64,000 bases of DNA from Cytobacillus citreus (GCF_018343665.1 NZ_JAGYPM010000010.1:1-64000), one strand, 5' to 3'; counted from the stretch's first letter, positions 28,090 through 37,813 are shown. Translations and numbers: made by a program. The notes: a model not told the origin generated them from the letters alone.

Positions 28090-28620
28090 AACATGCCTCA
28101 TCCCAAATAGAGTTCCTCAAGAAAGGGGGAAAGGCTCTTTTTTGTTTCATATCGCTGGGCGATATACCTTGCTAAAAAATTCCCAGAACCTTCATCTTTA
28201 AGAAAAGGAAGTCTGATATGCGACATGATACACATCTGATGAACGAGCATTCTCTTCCAAGCAAGTGGGAATGTAACAACCACTGTTCAAAAGTATGCTA
28301 CATTTTAGAGTGAAAAGTATATAAGCTCTTAAAAGAGGGCAGTCCGCGTATCTTTGTTCAATCCGACATCGGACCTCTTATATCGTTACCCGATACGGAT
28401 CAGTCCCTAGACGATACAACTAAAGACCTTGTGAATCAACAAAAAGAAAGATTAGAAGCAACCAATGATACAGAGATTGCGATACCTGATACATTTGAAA
28501 ATTTACCCCTTGACCCCAATCAATTAAAAGAAAACAATATTTTTTAAATTTCAACAAATTCCCGGGAAATATCTACAAATTATGAGTATATTTCTACAAA
28601 AATTAGCAGCATTTAAATAA
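28090..28620 (+). pseudogene. Decayed DUF3967 gene copy
   Basis: Palindrome TATCGCTGGGCGATA at 28150-28164, the GAAGTCTGATATGCGACATG start region, frameshifted helix-turn-helix sequence and the tail CGGGAAATATCTACAAATTATGA also present at 18255. Only one decayed unit is present here against three after copy 1. Confidence 0.7.
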
Positions 28621-28629
28621 CCATCTGTT

Positions 28630-28742
28630 TTTTGCAGACATATAGCATTTAAGTGAAGCTTCTCATGAGTTTGAAACTTGTGGGAAGCTTCTTTTGTTGT
28701 TTTTTGTGTTACAATGAAGATATAATTTTTGTTTCGGATCAA
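28630..28742 (-). pseudogene. Tyrosine recombinase 3' remnant 5
   Basis: The complement reads IFIVTQKTTKEASHKF, recognisable as a degraded form of the YLHVTxxxKKEASHKF end of remnants 1 and 2. AAGCTTCTCATGAG...CTTGTGGGAAGCTT also forms the terminator hairpin seen in remnant 1. No attachment core is left beside it. Confidence 0.6.
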
Positions 28743-28848
28743 AGAATAATTTAAATGCTTATATTAGAGCACATTGAAAAAGGGGATATTTCTCTATTCC
28801 CTATAATTGGTTTTAAAGAAATTATAGATGATGTTCGGGGGCGGAAGA

Positions 28849-29301
28849 ATGTACACGGTTCTTGCATATTTAGTTTCCCTTTTTGTCATTGTGATATCAG
28901 TACTTACTACCCTTTATATAAAGTCTGAACTAGAGCGGATGTTTCGTGAAAAGAAAGATGTTGTCCCCTTTCATATATGTAATGTGATCATTATTTTAAT
29001 GGTTTCTTTTGTGACACATGCAGTTATGACTCTTTATGTCGCAGAGAATGAATTTAAATGGATGCTGCAATTAGTCCTTCTCCTGTTCATTATTTTACCC
29101 ATTTATATTTTGGGGCACTTTGCATTTGAAAAATATAAACAAGTTAATCGAAAATACGATACAATTGAGAACAGGAAAGTGATTATCCTTAACGAAAGGC
29201 ACTTAGGGAAAAAACGGCCTGCCATCTTCAAGAATTATAATGCCGGTGCGAAGGAAAATAATTCAAGAGAATATAGGAAAAAGAAGCTTCCCCATCGTTG
29301 A
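28849..29301 (+). CDS. Small membrane protein of unknown function
   Basis: 150 residues with three hydrophobic helices: residues 2-25 (TVLAYLVSLFVIVISVLTTL), 43-63 (ICNVIIILMVSFVTHAVMTL) and 73-95 (MLQLVLLLFIILPIYILGHF). A basic C-terminal tail of about 50 residues (ERHLGKKRPAIFKN ... SREYRKKKLPHR) probably lies in the cytoplasm. I do not recognise the family. I chose the ATG at 28849, preceded by GGGGCGG; an ATG at 28828 is in frame. A hairpin at 29433 may end the transcript. Confidence 0.6.
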   Translation: MYTVLAYLVSLFVIVISVLTTLYIKSELERMFREKKDVVPFHICNVIIILMVSFVTHAVMTLYVAENEFKWMLQLVLLLFIILPIYILGHFAFEKYKQVNRKYDTIENRKVIILNERHLGKKRPAIFKNYNAGAKENNSREYRKKKLPHR

Positions 29302-29432
29302 ACAAATTTAAAGTGTACCCTTTGTAAAGGACATTTTAAAATAATTTAACTACTCCTTATTGAGAGAAATAGTTAAGTGCTTTTTCGACCAACCTAAGAA
29401 CTGGACACGTAAATGATTTATTTCTAAAATAT

Positions 29433-29466
29433 AGACTACTTCCTAAAAATAGGGGGTAGTCTTTTC
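29433..29466 (+). terminator. Terminator candidate
   Basis: AGACTAC / GTAGTCT stem with TTTT downstream, about 130 nt after the small membrane protein gene. Confidence 0.55.
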
Positions 29467-29494
29467 AGTAGTAAATCATCATTAAATTTAAAGA

Positions 29495-29540
29495 AAAAAG
29501 GAATCTAATCTATTTTGCTTAGATTAGATTCCTTTTTAAT
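29495..29540. terminator. Strong terminator of phoX-like gene
   Basis: AAAAAGGAATCTAATCT / AGATTAGATTCCTTTTT, a 17-bp perfect stem just after the minus-strand gene. A on one side and T on the other make it bidirectional. Confidence 0.85.
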
Positions 29541-29555
29541 TTTATTATTAGCAAG

Positions 29556-31328
29556 TTATTGATTGTCTTTAATATCATTTCCGTTATTGCCAAGAGAAGG
29601 CAGACCAGAAATATAACCTACATTTCCTGGGTTTTGAGAACCGGCCATAAGATAAGTAAAACCATTTAAGTTATCAATTGCTTGGATCCCTGTTACTTCT
29701 CCGCCATCAGGAGCGGAAAGAATACGTGACAGTTTCTTTGTATCAATATTATAAGCCCATCCAAAGTTGTTGACATGATTGCCGCTATCCTCTGCAATAA
29801 ATAAAGTTCTCATTTTTTCAGAGTATACAATATTATCAGGGTTAGCAATTTTATCAACGTTTGCTTTGTTGCCATTTTCATCTTTCTCAGGAAGGTCTTC
29901 TCCCATTAGCAGACCAGCCATTTCATTTGCTACATATTTACTGTCAATTTTATTCCCGTCACGGTCTTTTTGATTTTCAGCTAAATTCAGTTCATAGATA
30001 CCGCCAGCATTGATTTTAGGGACATGGATATCATCTGTAGGATCAGCAGGATTAGCTGTCATTCCACCGCTTATTGTAGACATGGTCATGTATATTTTGT
30101 TATCTGCCTTATTCAGTTCTACTGTTTCCATTTTGTTGAATTCAGCGGTTGCTCCTTGAATGGCACCGTAACGGCGAGATTCTAGGAAGGCTGCTGCTTT
30201 TTCCATTCCAGGTTTAACCTTAAGCCATTCATCTCTGCCACCTGCTTTAGTTCTTGTGAATCCATTTGCTTTTGCATATTCTGCATCTGTAGTCGTTTCA
30301 AAAATATCGCTGAATTTCGTGTTTTGCGCTAATTCCTTAATTTCTTTATCAGTTGCGTGTCCCAGTTCAATCCACTCTAACTTCGCAGACCCGCCATTTT
30401 CTTCGCCAGTTTGAATCCATTTTGCTGCATATAAAGTACCTGCTGATAAATCTTTAGCTTTATCGGCAATATACATAAATGCCATAGTGTAGCTGCCATC
30501 ATCACCAAAATAAACAGTACGATTATCAGGGGCAACTTTTACATTCTCAATGGAAAGACGTCCCATGCTATAGTGTTTCACTGCAGTAGCTTTTCCTTTT
30601 TCATCAATTGAGACTTCTGGAACATAGCCGTAAAGATAAGGATTACCAATGGCAGTAGGATCTTGATAATAATTACGTGCAAACTGAGTAACGGAAGATT
30701 TTTCAGGATTTGCTTCATGTGCTTTTGCATCAGGCTCATATTCCTCGCTGCCTAAATGTGTATTCCATGGAGATAAGGAACCTGCACAAGGAGTCCAAAT
30801 TCCGCCATCCGCTGAAAAATCAATCGGAGTCATATCTGTTACCGTTAATTCTCCATTTTCTTTATTTTGTTCTACTGTATTTAACATCATCGTCTCGGAC
30901 ATGTTTCCTAGTTCACTAGATGGTAGACTTTCATAATGATTCACCATATATAATTTTCCATTTACCTTTAAAAGAGTGTTACTATCTGGAGCAGAAGAAA
31001 TATAAGGTGTACCATCAGCTTTTGTAATCATATTTCCATTTACATCGTAAGTCGCACCAGCAATTTTCCCGTTGATCACTTCACCAGGTGTGAACAAGGA
31101 CTTATATTCAAGAGGCAATGTTTGTTGAGTACCATTTTTGTATGTAACCTTAACGGATGCTTCACTGTACATTTTGGAACGTTCTTCATTCGTGTCAGGA
31201 GATGCCATTCCTATAAACTCTACTTTTTCTACTGGAATGTTTTTACTAGATTCAGCAAATACATTCGCAGCTGTTGGGAATAAAACAGCTAAACTCAATA
31301 ATGGAGCAACAAATTTTACTTTTTTCAT
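29556..31328 (-). CDS. PhoX-like secreted phosphatase (DUF839)
   Basis: 590 residues with a Sec signal peptide (MKKVKFVAPLLSLAVLFPTA, cleavage likely after NVFA). The body matches PhoX/DUF839 beta-propeller proteins: DGGIWTPCAGSLSPWNTHLG followed by SEEYEPDA is the usual active-site-region motif, with PDNRTVYFGDDGSYTMAFMY and PDNIVYSEKMRTLFIAEDSG later. PhoX enzymes are Ca/Fe-dependent alkaline phosphatases, and no Tat twin-arginine is visible here, unlike classical PhoX. The start is the ATG at 31328 with AGGTATTAAC spacing after GGAGG. Single gene. Confidence 0.82.
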   Translation of the reverse strand: MKKVKFVAPLLSLAVLFPTAANVFAESSKNIPVEKVEFIGMASPDTNEERSKMYSEASVKVTYKNGTQQTLPLEYKSLFTPGEVINGKIAGATYDVNGNMITKADGTPYISSAPDSNTLLKVNGKLYMVNHYESLPSSELGNMSETMMLNTVEQNKENGELTVTDMTPIDFSADGGIWTPCAGSLSPWNTHLGSEEYEPDAKAHEANPEKSSVTQFARNYYQDPTAIGNPYLYGYVPEVSIDEKGKATAVKHYSMGRLSIENVKVAPDNRTVYFGDDGSYTMAFMYIADKAKDLSAGTLYAAKWIQTGEENGGSAKLEWIELGHATDKEIKELAQNTKFSDIFETTTDAEYAKANGFTRTKAGGRDEWLKVKPGMEKAAAFLESRRYGAIQGATAEFNKMETVELNKADNKIYMTMSTISGGMTANPADPTDDIHVPKINAGGIYELNLAENQKDRDGNKIDSKYVANEMAGLLMGEDLPEKDENGNKANVDKIANPDNIVYSEKMRTLFIAEDSGNHVNNFGWAYNIDTKKLSRILSAPDGGEVTGIQAIDNLNGFTYLMAGSQNPGNVGYISGLPSLGNNGNDIKDNQ

Positions 31329-31867
31329 GTTAATACCTCCGTTTTTATTCATTTTTTTAAAATTCCAATTTAAGCATAGAAAAGAAAAGTAAAGTTAGTA
31401 TGGCGGAAATGTAAATATTATAGAATGAGGCAAAAACGGGATTTTATACCTATTTTTTTGAAGGGATGCCCCAAATAATTTGTGATTTTAATGAAAAAAA
31501 TGAGTGAATGTAGTGCTAATGGAATAGGGTTGTTAGAATCATAGGGATAAAATCATGAGTAATGTTGAAATATTTCCTTTACTTATTTTTACAAATAATT
31601 GAAAGCGACACTATTGGAATAGTCGCCAAACCACCTGCATTAAATTTAGTGTCGTGGGAATGGAATAAATTTGTAATAGTCGTATCTATAATTAAAACCA
31701 AAGGCGTATTTGACAATAAACCCTAAGGCAGTATTAGCCAATGGAAAAATTTATTAAGCTCTAATTATGAAGGATGTTATTTATTGCAATATGCTTGGTT
31801 AATAACCGAGTAAAATGACTAAAACTAACCAGATAGGTAACTCAACCTAGAATAATGGGGTGATTTT
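31329..31867. other. Intergenic stretch without recognised features
   Basis: 540 nt of AT-rich sequence. I see no gene, tRNA or strong hairpin. The part next to 31328 probably holds the promoter of the PhoX-like gene and the part next to 31867 that of the small DUF3934 gene. Confidence 0.5.
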
Positions 31868-32029
31868 ATGAGTAAAGCTAAAGGAAAAGGTGGAACAGGG
31901 AGAGGAACAGACAAGAAGGGTTGGAATCGTTGGCAAGCTAGTGCAAACAAAAAAAAGAGTTCAAAACCTTATATAAGTAAAGGTACAAAAAAAACGGATG
32001 TTGAAAATGACCACAGGAGCAATAGGTAA
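31868..32029 (+). CDS. Small basic protein, DUF3934 type
   Basis: 53 residues: MSKAKGKGGTGRGTDKKGWN then RWQASANKKKSSKPYISKGT and a short acidic end. The Gly/Lys/Trp-rich pattern matches the tiny DUF3934 proteins common in Bacillus. Function unknown; the composition suggests nucleic acid or ribosome binding. GGGGTGA precedes the ATG. Confidence 0.75.
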   Translation: MSKAKGKGGTGRGTDKKGWNRWQASANKKKSSKPYISKGTKKTDVENDHRSNR

Positions 32030-32204
32030 AGTCACTTATCCGAAATATAGCGAATGCTGAATAAATACAATTATTTAATGACCCAACGTGTGCGAGCTCC
32101 TTTAAAGGAGTTCGCTATTTTCTTTTTCAGCTAACGGAGCAGGGAGTTTAATAGGTGTCCCAATTTATTTTTGGAGGTTTTTCTAAAAAATGAACGGTTC
32201 TTGT

Positions 32205-32645
32205 TTAATGTGAAATCGCTCTTTTAAAAAGCCCCTTAAATTTTTCCCTATCTTCTGATGTAAATGGTTTTGGCCCCTTTGTACGCTTTCCGCTTTTTCG
32301 AGCCATTGCACTCAAATAACGTGTTTGTAATAATTGGTCAATGTTTTCATTTGTATAGCTAGACCCATTATGGTGAAGTACCGCACACCCTTTTGCTAAG
32401 CCTAGCGAAGCAAGACCATAATCTTGCGTAACGATTATATCTCCTTTTTCTGCTAACTTCATAATCCGATAATCCGCAGCATCTGCTCCAGAATCAACAT
32501 AAATGGTTTCCACTCCTGATGGTTGTTCCACATTAGAAAAATGAGAAAAGCTAGTAACAAGGATAACAGGTATTTCAGCATTCGTACCTTCAGAGATAAT
32601 GATATCTTTTACCGGACAAGCATCTGCGTCAACTAAAATTTTCAA
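32205..32645 (-). CDS. yqxD: YaiI/YqxD family protein (DUF188)
   Basis: 146 residues of the UPF0178 family, a PIN-like fold: [56 protein letters not shown] and [19 protein letters not shown] are all family signatures. Conserved Asp residues suggest a metal-dependent nuclease, but no activity is established that I know of. I chose a TTG at 32645 with GGGGAGAGG 5 nt upstream; an ATG at 32696 would add 17 unlikely residues. Confidence 0.9.
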   Translation of the reverse strand: MKILVDADACPVKDIIISEGTNAEIPVILVTSFSHFSNVEQPSGVETIYVDSGADAADYRIMKLAEKGDIIVTQDYGLASLGLAKGCAVLHHNGSSYTNENIDQLLQTRYLSAMARKSGKRTKGPKPFTSEDREKFKGLFKRAISH

Positions 32646-32846
32646 CTTTACCTCTCCCCGTAAATAAGTGATAATGGCAAATTTAGCCTCTGTCAATCGA
32701 TAAAGATGGTTTACCTAAAATCATTTAGTCAGGACTAATATGGAAGATATTATCGTTCATGCCTGAGTATCAAAAACAGGAAATGGGGGTTAAATTGGTA
32801 AAAGTGTAACATATCATTTTTAAAAACCTAATTTCCTGCCAACTTT

Positions 32847-33257
32847 TTAATCATTACTTGAAACTTGGTCTTTATCGAACCATAGCGGTTCCTTATCATT
32901 AACATCTCCATTGTAGTTGATAAGGATCTCTTCCCCTGCTTTTATATCTGTGTAGGCATAGAAGTCAAACGTATGGTTTTGAAAGTTAATCACATAAGTG
33001 GCATTAGGCTCATACGAATGATTAAAAAGCATACCGTATCCGAGCAAGATAGCGGTATGCTTTTTGCCATATTCGAACACATAGTCTGCAAGCAAAGTTT
33101 TTTCAATGAAAACATGTTCCTTATTAGGATATGGAAGGACAGGAGCTTCATGGATTAGCTCACCTTTCACTATATCAACGGTTGCAAATACTCCTCGATT
33201 AAATTCTCCATCACTTAACGGAGATGTCTTAATTTCTAATATGTTAATCACCTGCAA
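32847..33257 (-). CDS. SET domain protein
   Basis: 136 residues that are almost all SET domain: FNRGVFATVDIVKGELIHEA at the start, YGMLFNHSYEPNATYVINFQ (the NHS motif) and YTDIKAGEEILINYNGD (the ExxxxY-like motif). SET proteins methylate protein lysines with S-adenosylmethionine. The post-SET cysteines are absent, as in other short bacterial members. Target unknown. Single gene between yqxD and a cold-shock gene. Confidence 0.88.
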   Translation of the reverse strand: MQVINILEIKTSPLSDGEFNRGVFATVDIVKGELIHEAPVLPYPNKEHVFIEKTLLADYVFEYGKKHTAILLGYGMLFNHSYEPNATYVINFQNHTFDFYAYTDIKAGEEILINYNGDVNDKEPLWFDKDQVSSND

Positions 33258-33333
33258 TTTTTTTGATGTTCATTATCTTTATTATCTTAACAGTTTTTTA
33301 TATAAAAGTTAATAAAAAGGAAATTTAAAATAG

Positions 33334-33462
33334 TTGCGAGAATTTCAACGCTTTGGGTTGGAAATTGTAACTGTTTCCAATGAGGAACGTAACACAAACA
33401 TTCACAAAAATTGTGGTTTTATACCTGATTCAGGAGGAGTATGGCAATCAAATCAGCTTTAG
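33334..33462 (+). pseudogene. Possible acetyltransferase tail remnant
   Basis: A 42-codon open stretch (VTVSNEERNTNIHKNCGFIP) resembles the C-terminal end of GNAT acetyltransferases, with no start region left. Weak evidence. Confidence 0.3.
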
Positions 33463-33638
33463 GGTGCTTTTGTTAAAGAATTAGGTACCTTGCAAACAAT
33501 TTCAAAAAATGCTATTCTAAAAATAAATTATTTTTGTTCAGTGTAAAGGATAGTATTAGTAAGAACTTTTCGTCTTGATGATCACTGAGAGCAAGGATAG
33601 TAATACATTGTGTGCTAACACACTAGGAGGCAACAAAC

Positions 33639-33839
33639 ATGGAAAAAGGTAAAGTAAAATGGTTTAATGGCGAAAAAGGCTTCGGATTCATCGAACGTGA
33701 AGGTGGAGAAGACGTATTCGTTCATTTCTCAGCTATCCAAGGCGAAGGGTACAAAACATTAGAAGAAGGTCAAGAAGTGACTTTTGATGTTGAGCAAGGT
33801 CAACGTGGGGCACAAGCAGCTAACGTTCATAAAGCTTAA
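33639..33839 (+). CDS. Cold-shock protein (CspA/CspB family)
   Basis: 66-residue single-strand nucleic acid chaperone. RNP1 is KGFGFIERE and RNP2 is [10 protein letters not shown]; the rest ([26 protein letters not shown]) is standard. A leader of 100 nt or more precedes it, typical of cold-shock genes, and includes the small hairpin GTGTGCTAACACAC just before the AGGAGG. A terminator follows. Confidence 0.97.
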   Translation: MEKGKVKWFNGEKGFGFIEREGGEDVFVHFSAIQGEGYKTLEEGQEVTFDVEQGQRGAQAANVHKA

Positions 33840-33856
33840 TTATAATGAAAACATGG

Positions 33857-33890
33857 ACAGACTCTTTTTTAGAGTCTGTTTTTTATTTTT
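33857..33890 (+). terminator. Terminator after the cold-shock gene
   Basis: ACAGACTCT / AGAGTCTGT stem followed by a T run. Sequence 33891-34262 holds no gene that I recognise. Confidence 0.9.
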
Positions 33891-34537
33891 TTAAAAAAAT
33901 AAAAAACCCCACTCACTAATGAGTAGGGGACATGAAAACAGTAAATCAAATGGTAAACACATTGTAACATATAATTTGTAGGATTCCTAATTTCTATCAC
34001 CTAAACTGAAAGTATCTGCTAAATATAGAATCAAACGAAAAAGTGATAAAAATGAAGATTTTAACTAAAACTGCCACGAAAATAAGTTTCCTTAAGATTA
34101 GAAAAATGACAATACTTAAAAACTTATAATCCGCTCTATTTATGTTTGTCTGAAGGACGGAGAATGAGTTTTCAATTTATGGTTTAGACAAGGTGGAAAT
34201 GTATTAAAAGGAGATAAAGTTGGGTGTGGGAGAAAGTACTCATTGGGATCATGTAATGTTACAGATTTCCCGAACGAGAAAGCCCACACCGGGCATAGCC
34301 CGTCTTTAGACGTGGGATGAAAGTGAGGTCAGATACGGAGTACCGCTAAAAGGTCAAAATCGTTAGCGGTACTTCAAGTATCTGAAAATTCGTACAGAAA
34401 CATTTGTTCTTTATTCTGTAAATCTGATATACTATGATAGAAATGTTCTTTAGGTTCCAACTGCGGTGGATAATCAATAAAATCTATTAAACGATTTTCA
34501 TATATTAAAATGCAAGAGAAGGAAAGGAGGCTGCTTC

Positions 34538-36001
34538 GTGGCTTCTTCTACGTCCAGTTATGTAATAACACTTCCTCTTCAAACTCGACATCATGAGGCC
34601 CATATTCTTGAAAAAAGGTTTGAGATTGCTCGAAAAATCTATAATGCATGTTTAGCAGAAGCGGATAAACGATTGCGAGTCATGCAAGAATCTAAGGATT
34701 ATCAGAAAGCCCGTAAACTTCCTTCATCGACCCCATCAGAACGCAAACTACGATCCACTCCATTCCGTCTATTGAACAAACGATTTAAATTAGAGGAATA
34801 CGCACTCCATACATATGTAAAGTCCATGCAAACTCGATTTAAACATTTAATTGATTCTCATACAGCTCAAAAACTCGCATCTCGTGCATACCATGCAGTT
34901 AAAAAGAAACAAATAGGGGCGGCGACAAAAGTGTCTTTTAAAGGATTCGGAAAGTTGAATTCTGTAGAGGGAAAAACGAACGCCGCTGGTATTCGTTATA
35001 AAGATAGAAAGATTCATTGGCTGGGATTAGAGCTGCCTGTTCGAATAAAACCAAAGGATGACTATGCGTTTCTTGCTCTAGAAAGCAGAGTAAAATATTC
35101 CCGGATTTTGCGAACCTTTATGAAAGGAACCATTCGATATCAAATTCAACTGATCTTGGAAGGTACACCTCCTCAAAAATATAATCAAGTTGGAATAAAA
35201 GGCAAACTTGGAAAAGGCAGAGTTGGCATTGACATTGGTACACAAACAGCCGCGATTGTGTCAGATTCTAAAGCATCTTTAGTTGAACTAGCTCCCAGTG
35301 TCATACATATTCAAAAAGAAATCCGTCTAATTCAACGGTCCATGGACCGAAGCCGAAGGGCCATGAATCCAGAGAAGTTTAATAAAGACGGAACCATCAA
35401 TCGCTCCTCAAAGAAATGGGTGCAATCCAAACGGTACGGCAAGCTAAAGGCAACTTTTCAAGAGAGGAATAGACTTCAATCCGTCTATCGAAAACAAGAC
35501 CATTGTCGTTTAGCGAATCAAATAATAGAACAAGGTGATGAATTCTTCATTGAAACTATGAATTTTCAAACACTTCAAAAACGGGCAAAAGAAACAACTA
35601 GAAACAAGAACGGACGTTTCAGCCGAAAGAAACGGTTTGGAAAATCTATAGCTAGGAAAGCGCCCTCTATGCTTATAACCATTTTAGAACAAAAGCTATC
35701 TATCTTCGGCATAGAACTGAAAAAGATCAACACCTCGAAGGTAAAAGCTAGTCAGTATCATCACGAGACGGACACCTTTCAAAAGAAATCCTTGTCTGAA
35801 AGATGGAATCTTATAAGAAATGAACGTGTCCAACGTGATTTGTACTCTGCTTATCTCATAAAAAATGTAACGGAATCTCTTGATAGCATTAATAGGCATT
35901 TATGTATGGATGAATATGATCATTTTAAGAAACTACATGACATAGAAATTATACGAATAAAATCAAGTAATCAAAACAAAATAAGTAGTTTTGGAATTTA
36001 A
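34538..36001 (+). CDS. tnpB: TnpB RNA-guided nuclease (IS1341/IS605 type)
   Basis: 487 residues. RuvC catalytic residues are present: Asp in RVGIDIGTQTA near residue 232, Glu in DEFFIETMNFQTL near 345, and Asp in RVQRDLYSAYLI near 440. The usual C-terminal zinc ribbon (two CxxC pairs before the last Asp) is missing: the region KASQYHHETDTFQKKSLSER has no Cys. TnpB cuts DNA guided by an RNA made from the right end of its element and keeps the element at its donor site. A GTG start follows AAAGGAGG. Confidence 0.88.
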   Translation: MASSTSSYVITLPLQTRHHEAHILEKRFEIARKIYNACLAEADKRLRVMQESKDYQKARKLPSSTPSERKLRSTPFRLLNKRFKLEEYALHTYVKSMQTRFKHLIDSHTAQKLASRAYHAVKKKQIGAATKVSFKGFGKLNSVEGKTNAAGIRYKDRKIHWLGLELPVRIKPKDDYAFLALESRVKYSRILRTFMKGTIRYQIQLILEGTPPQKYNQVGIKGKLGKGRVGIDIGTQTAAIVSDSKASLVELAPSVIHIQKEIRLIQRSMDRSRRAMNPEKFNKDGTINRSSKKWVQSKRYGKLKATFQERNRLQSVYRKQDHCRLANQIIEQGDEFFIETMNFQTLQKRAKETTRNKNGRFSRKKRFGKSIARKAPSMLITILEQKLSIFGIELKKINTSKVKASQYHHETDTFQKKSLSERWNLIRNERVQRDLYSAYLIKNVTESLDSINRHLCMDEYDHFKKLHDIEIIRIKSSNQNKISSFGI

Positions 36002-36192
36002 AGGAATGTTGGGTTAGAAACGAGCCCATGCAGTCGATAAGCACCGCTGAGGTGTTTGGCTGTAGAAGTCTTGAGCAAACGCTTTGTAGTGTCTGTATGT
36101 TGTACCCTATTTGTATATTAAAGTAGGGGAGAGTATAGAAGAAACAAGCTAGTCGCTCAAGAACCCCATTGCTTTAGCTATGGGAGTTTCAG
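35950..36192 (+). ncRNA. Predicted omega-RNA (reRNA) scaffold of the TnpB element
   Basis: By analogy with other TnpB systems the guide RNA overlaps the tnpB 3' end and runs to the right end. The region contains CCCCATTGC...GTGGG/ATGGG-type pairing near 36160-36185 (CCCCATTGCTTTAGCTATGGG) and a GTACCGC/GCACCGC-containing middle hairpin. Conservation of this part in the tnpB-less copy supports a function. The guide would be the flank starting at 36193. Confidence 0.6.
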
Positions 36193-36216
36193 TATCTAGA
36201 TCTTCACATAAGACGA

Positions 36217-36631
36217 TTGAACATTAGGACACATAATTTCGAAATCGGTTTATTCGTTCTTTTCGAAATATTTTTACATTTCTTTAAATTCATTTACCTA
36301 ATCATTACAAAAAAATCAATTAAATCTTATAGTTCCCCAGCTAAACTACCAATAGATAGAAAAATATTGATAGGGAGGAATATTTATTATAAGAAGAATA
36401 AAAGATTCATAATTAATGAAGTTGTTTATGATCGGAACCATTATCGTCGGACTCCGTTATGGTGGTATCTGAATCCCATCCGCAGGAATCAAAGACCACG
36501 AATGTGGTTTGGGTTGGTTTGTTTTGGGTTTTTTTGTCGCTGATTATCTGATTCGGCTATTCGTAAGTAAGGATAAATGGAAATTTTTAAAAAGTCACCA
36601 ATTGAGTTCCTTGAAAACAGATCCCGGTTGA
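36217..36631 (+). pseudogene. Frameshifted membrane protein, possibly ion-channel remnant
   Basis: An ORF from 36217 has an N-terminal hydrophobic helix and basic segments and stops at 36543. A one-base change in a T run near 36530 would continue it as GFFVADYLIRLFVSKDKWKF and stop at 36631. That tail resembles the early helices of voltage-gated-type potassium channels, but the pore is absent. It lies just downstream of the TnpB element. The identity is weak. Confidence 0.4.
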
Positions 36632-36681
36632 TCAGCTATTTTATAAGTGAAAAATAGAGTAATAGAAAGGAAATGGTGGAT

Positions 36682-37581
36682 ATGAAAAATGAAATTTCGG
36701 ATTTTAAAGTGGCTTTGTTAGAGTTATCGGTTAACAAAAAGAGGATTAAAAATGAAAAAGAGTATTATGATGAAAGGCAGGATAAACAAATAATCATTGA
36801 TTATTATTACAATATTGATTTTATTAAAGCAGACAAAACAGAATTATATGACCAACTCAATCAGTTAATTACAAAGACACATGAAATTCAGCTTCCTTAT
36901 AATTCGAAAACTCGGAATTATCTTTATTCATTAGTTGATCTCCATTTGGATGGGAACTTGAAAAGTATCTATTCCGGAAAAGAGAAGGATCCTGAACAAG
37001 TTATAAGAGAGGATCATGAAGTGGATATAAGAAGAAAAGAAGCATATGATAAATTGGCAAAAGGAAGTTCTTTAAAGGATCTGGATTTCGAGGAGGCAGT
37101 TGCGTCAATTGAAAGTGAAAACATGTATAATTGCGAACATGTTGTGCCACAGTCATGGTTTGATAAGGATAATCCAATGAGAGGGGACTTGCATCATCTT
37201 TTTACTTGTGAAATAGTTTGTAATTCTTCAAGATCGAATTATCCTTATTATGATTTCGCAGACTATTCACCGATGATGGAGACAGAAGCTATCAGAGAAC
37301 AATGCGGGAAATACGAAGAAGGAAAGTTTGAACCAGAGAGCGGAAAAGGAGAAGTAGCAAGGGCGACATTGTATTTCCTATTAAGATATCCGCAAGAAAT
37401 CCGCCAATATAGCAGTAAGGACATTGAAATTCTGTTAAAATGGCATCGTGATTATAAGGTATCCATATATGAAAAACATCGTAACAAAGAGATCTTCTAT
37501 TTACAAAAGAACAGAAATCCTCTAATAGACTTTCCGCAATATGCTGATAACATTGATTTTACGTTTGGCTTAGCCAAGTGA
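36682..37581 (+). CDS. Endonuclease I family nuclease
   Basis: 299 residues. The core matches Endonuclease_1 (beta-beta-alpha-metal) nucleases: YNCEHVVPQSWFDKDNPMRG, DLHHLFTCE, NSSRSNYPYYDF, GEVARATLYFLLRYP and WHRDYKVSIYEKHRN with the catalytic His in EHVVPQSWF. Relatives cut DNA or RNA nonspecifically with Mg. There is no signal peptide, unlike secreted members. I chose the ATG at 36682; the ATG at 36673 is only 2 nt from the AAAGG. It might be a DNA-degrading defence or element function, but no partner genes are present. Confidence 0.88.
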   Translation: MKNEISDFKVALLELSVNKKRIKNEKEYYDERQDKQIIIDYYYNIDFIKADKTELYDQLNQLITKTHEIQLPYNSKTRNYLYSLVDLHLDGNLKSIYSGKEKDPEQVIREDHEVDIRRKEAYDKLAKGSSLKDLDFEEAVASIESENMYNCEHVVPQSWFDKDNPMRGDLHHLFTCEIVCNSSRSNYPYYDFADYSPMMETEAIREQCGKYEEGKFEPESGKGEVARATLYFLLRYPQEIRQYSSKDIEILLKWHRDYKVSIYEKHRNKEIFYLQKNRNPLIDFPQYADNIDFTFGLAK

Positions 37582-37632
37582 TAAGTTGCCTTCCAAAAAG
37601 CCCACTAGATAAAAAGAAATAAAGGATGTAAA

Positions 37633-37670
37633 AAATGCTGAAGCTAAAATAAAGCTCAGCATTTATTTTA
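37633..37670 (+). terminator. Terminator after the endonuclease gene
   Basis: AAATGCTGA / TCAGCATTT stem followed by ATTTT. Confidence 0.75.
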
Positions 37671-37813
37671 GAAGACTAATAAAGTTGTTATTTATCTTCG
37701 TTTTAGCATATTTGGGTTGTTGATATTCAGATAGTCACCAGTAATAAAACTGTATTTAATCGTTTATTCCTGATATACTAGTTTGAACATTCAAAAAGGA
37801 AAGGAGCAATCAC

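Larger units (their letters stand above)
34263..36192 (+). mobile_element. IS200/IS605-type element carrying tnpB only
   Basis: Left boundary directly after TTAC (34259-34262), right boundary at TCAG (36189-36192), set by comparison with the shorter copy at 26640-27049. The left end folds into a branched structure (CCCAC...GTGGG enclosing CGGGC-ATA-GCCCG and GTCTTTAGAC) and a second hairpin (CAGATAC...GTATCTG enclosing GTACCGCTAA / TTAGCGGTAC). No tnpA is present, so it would need TnpA from elsewhere to move. The TTAC target fits IS608-like elements. Confidence 0.85.

Noticed and set aside
34263..36192. A tnpA transposase in the TnpB element
   Set aside because: No ORF with the HUH transposase motifs is present between the element ends.
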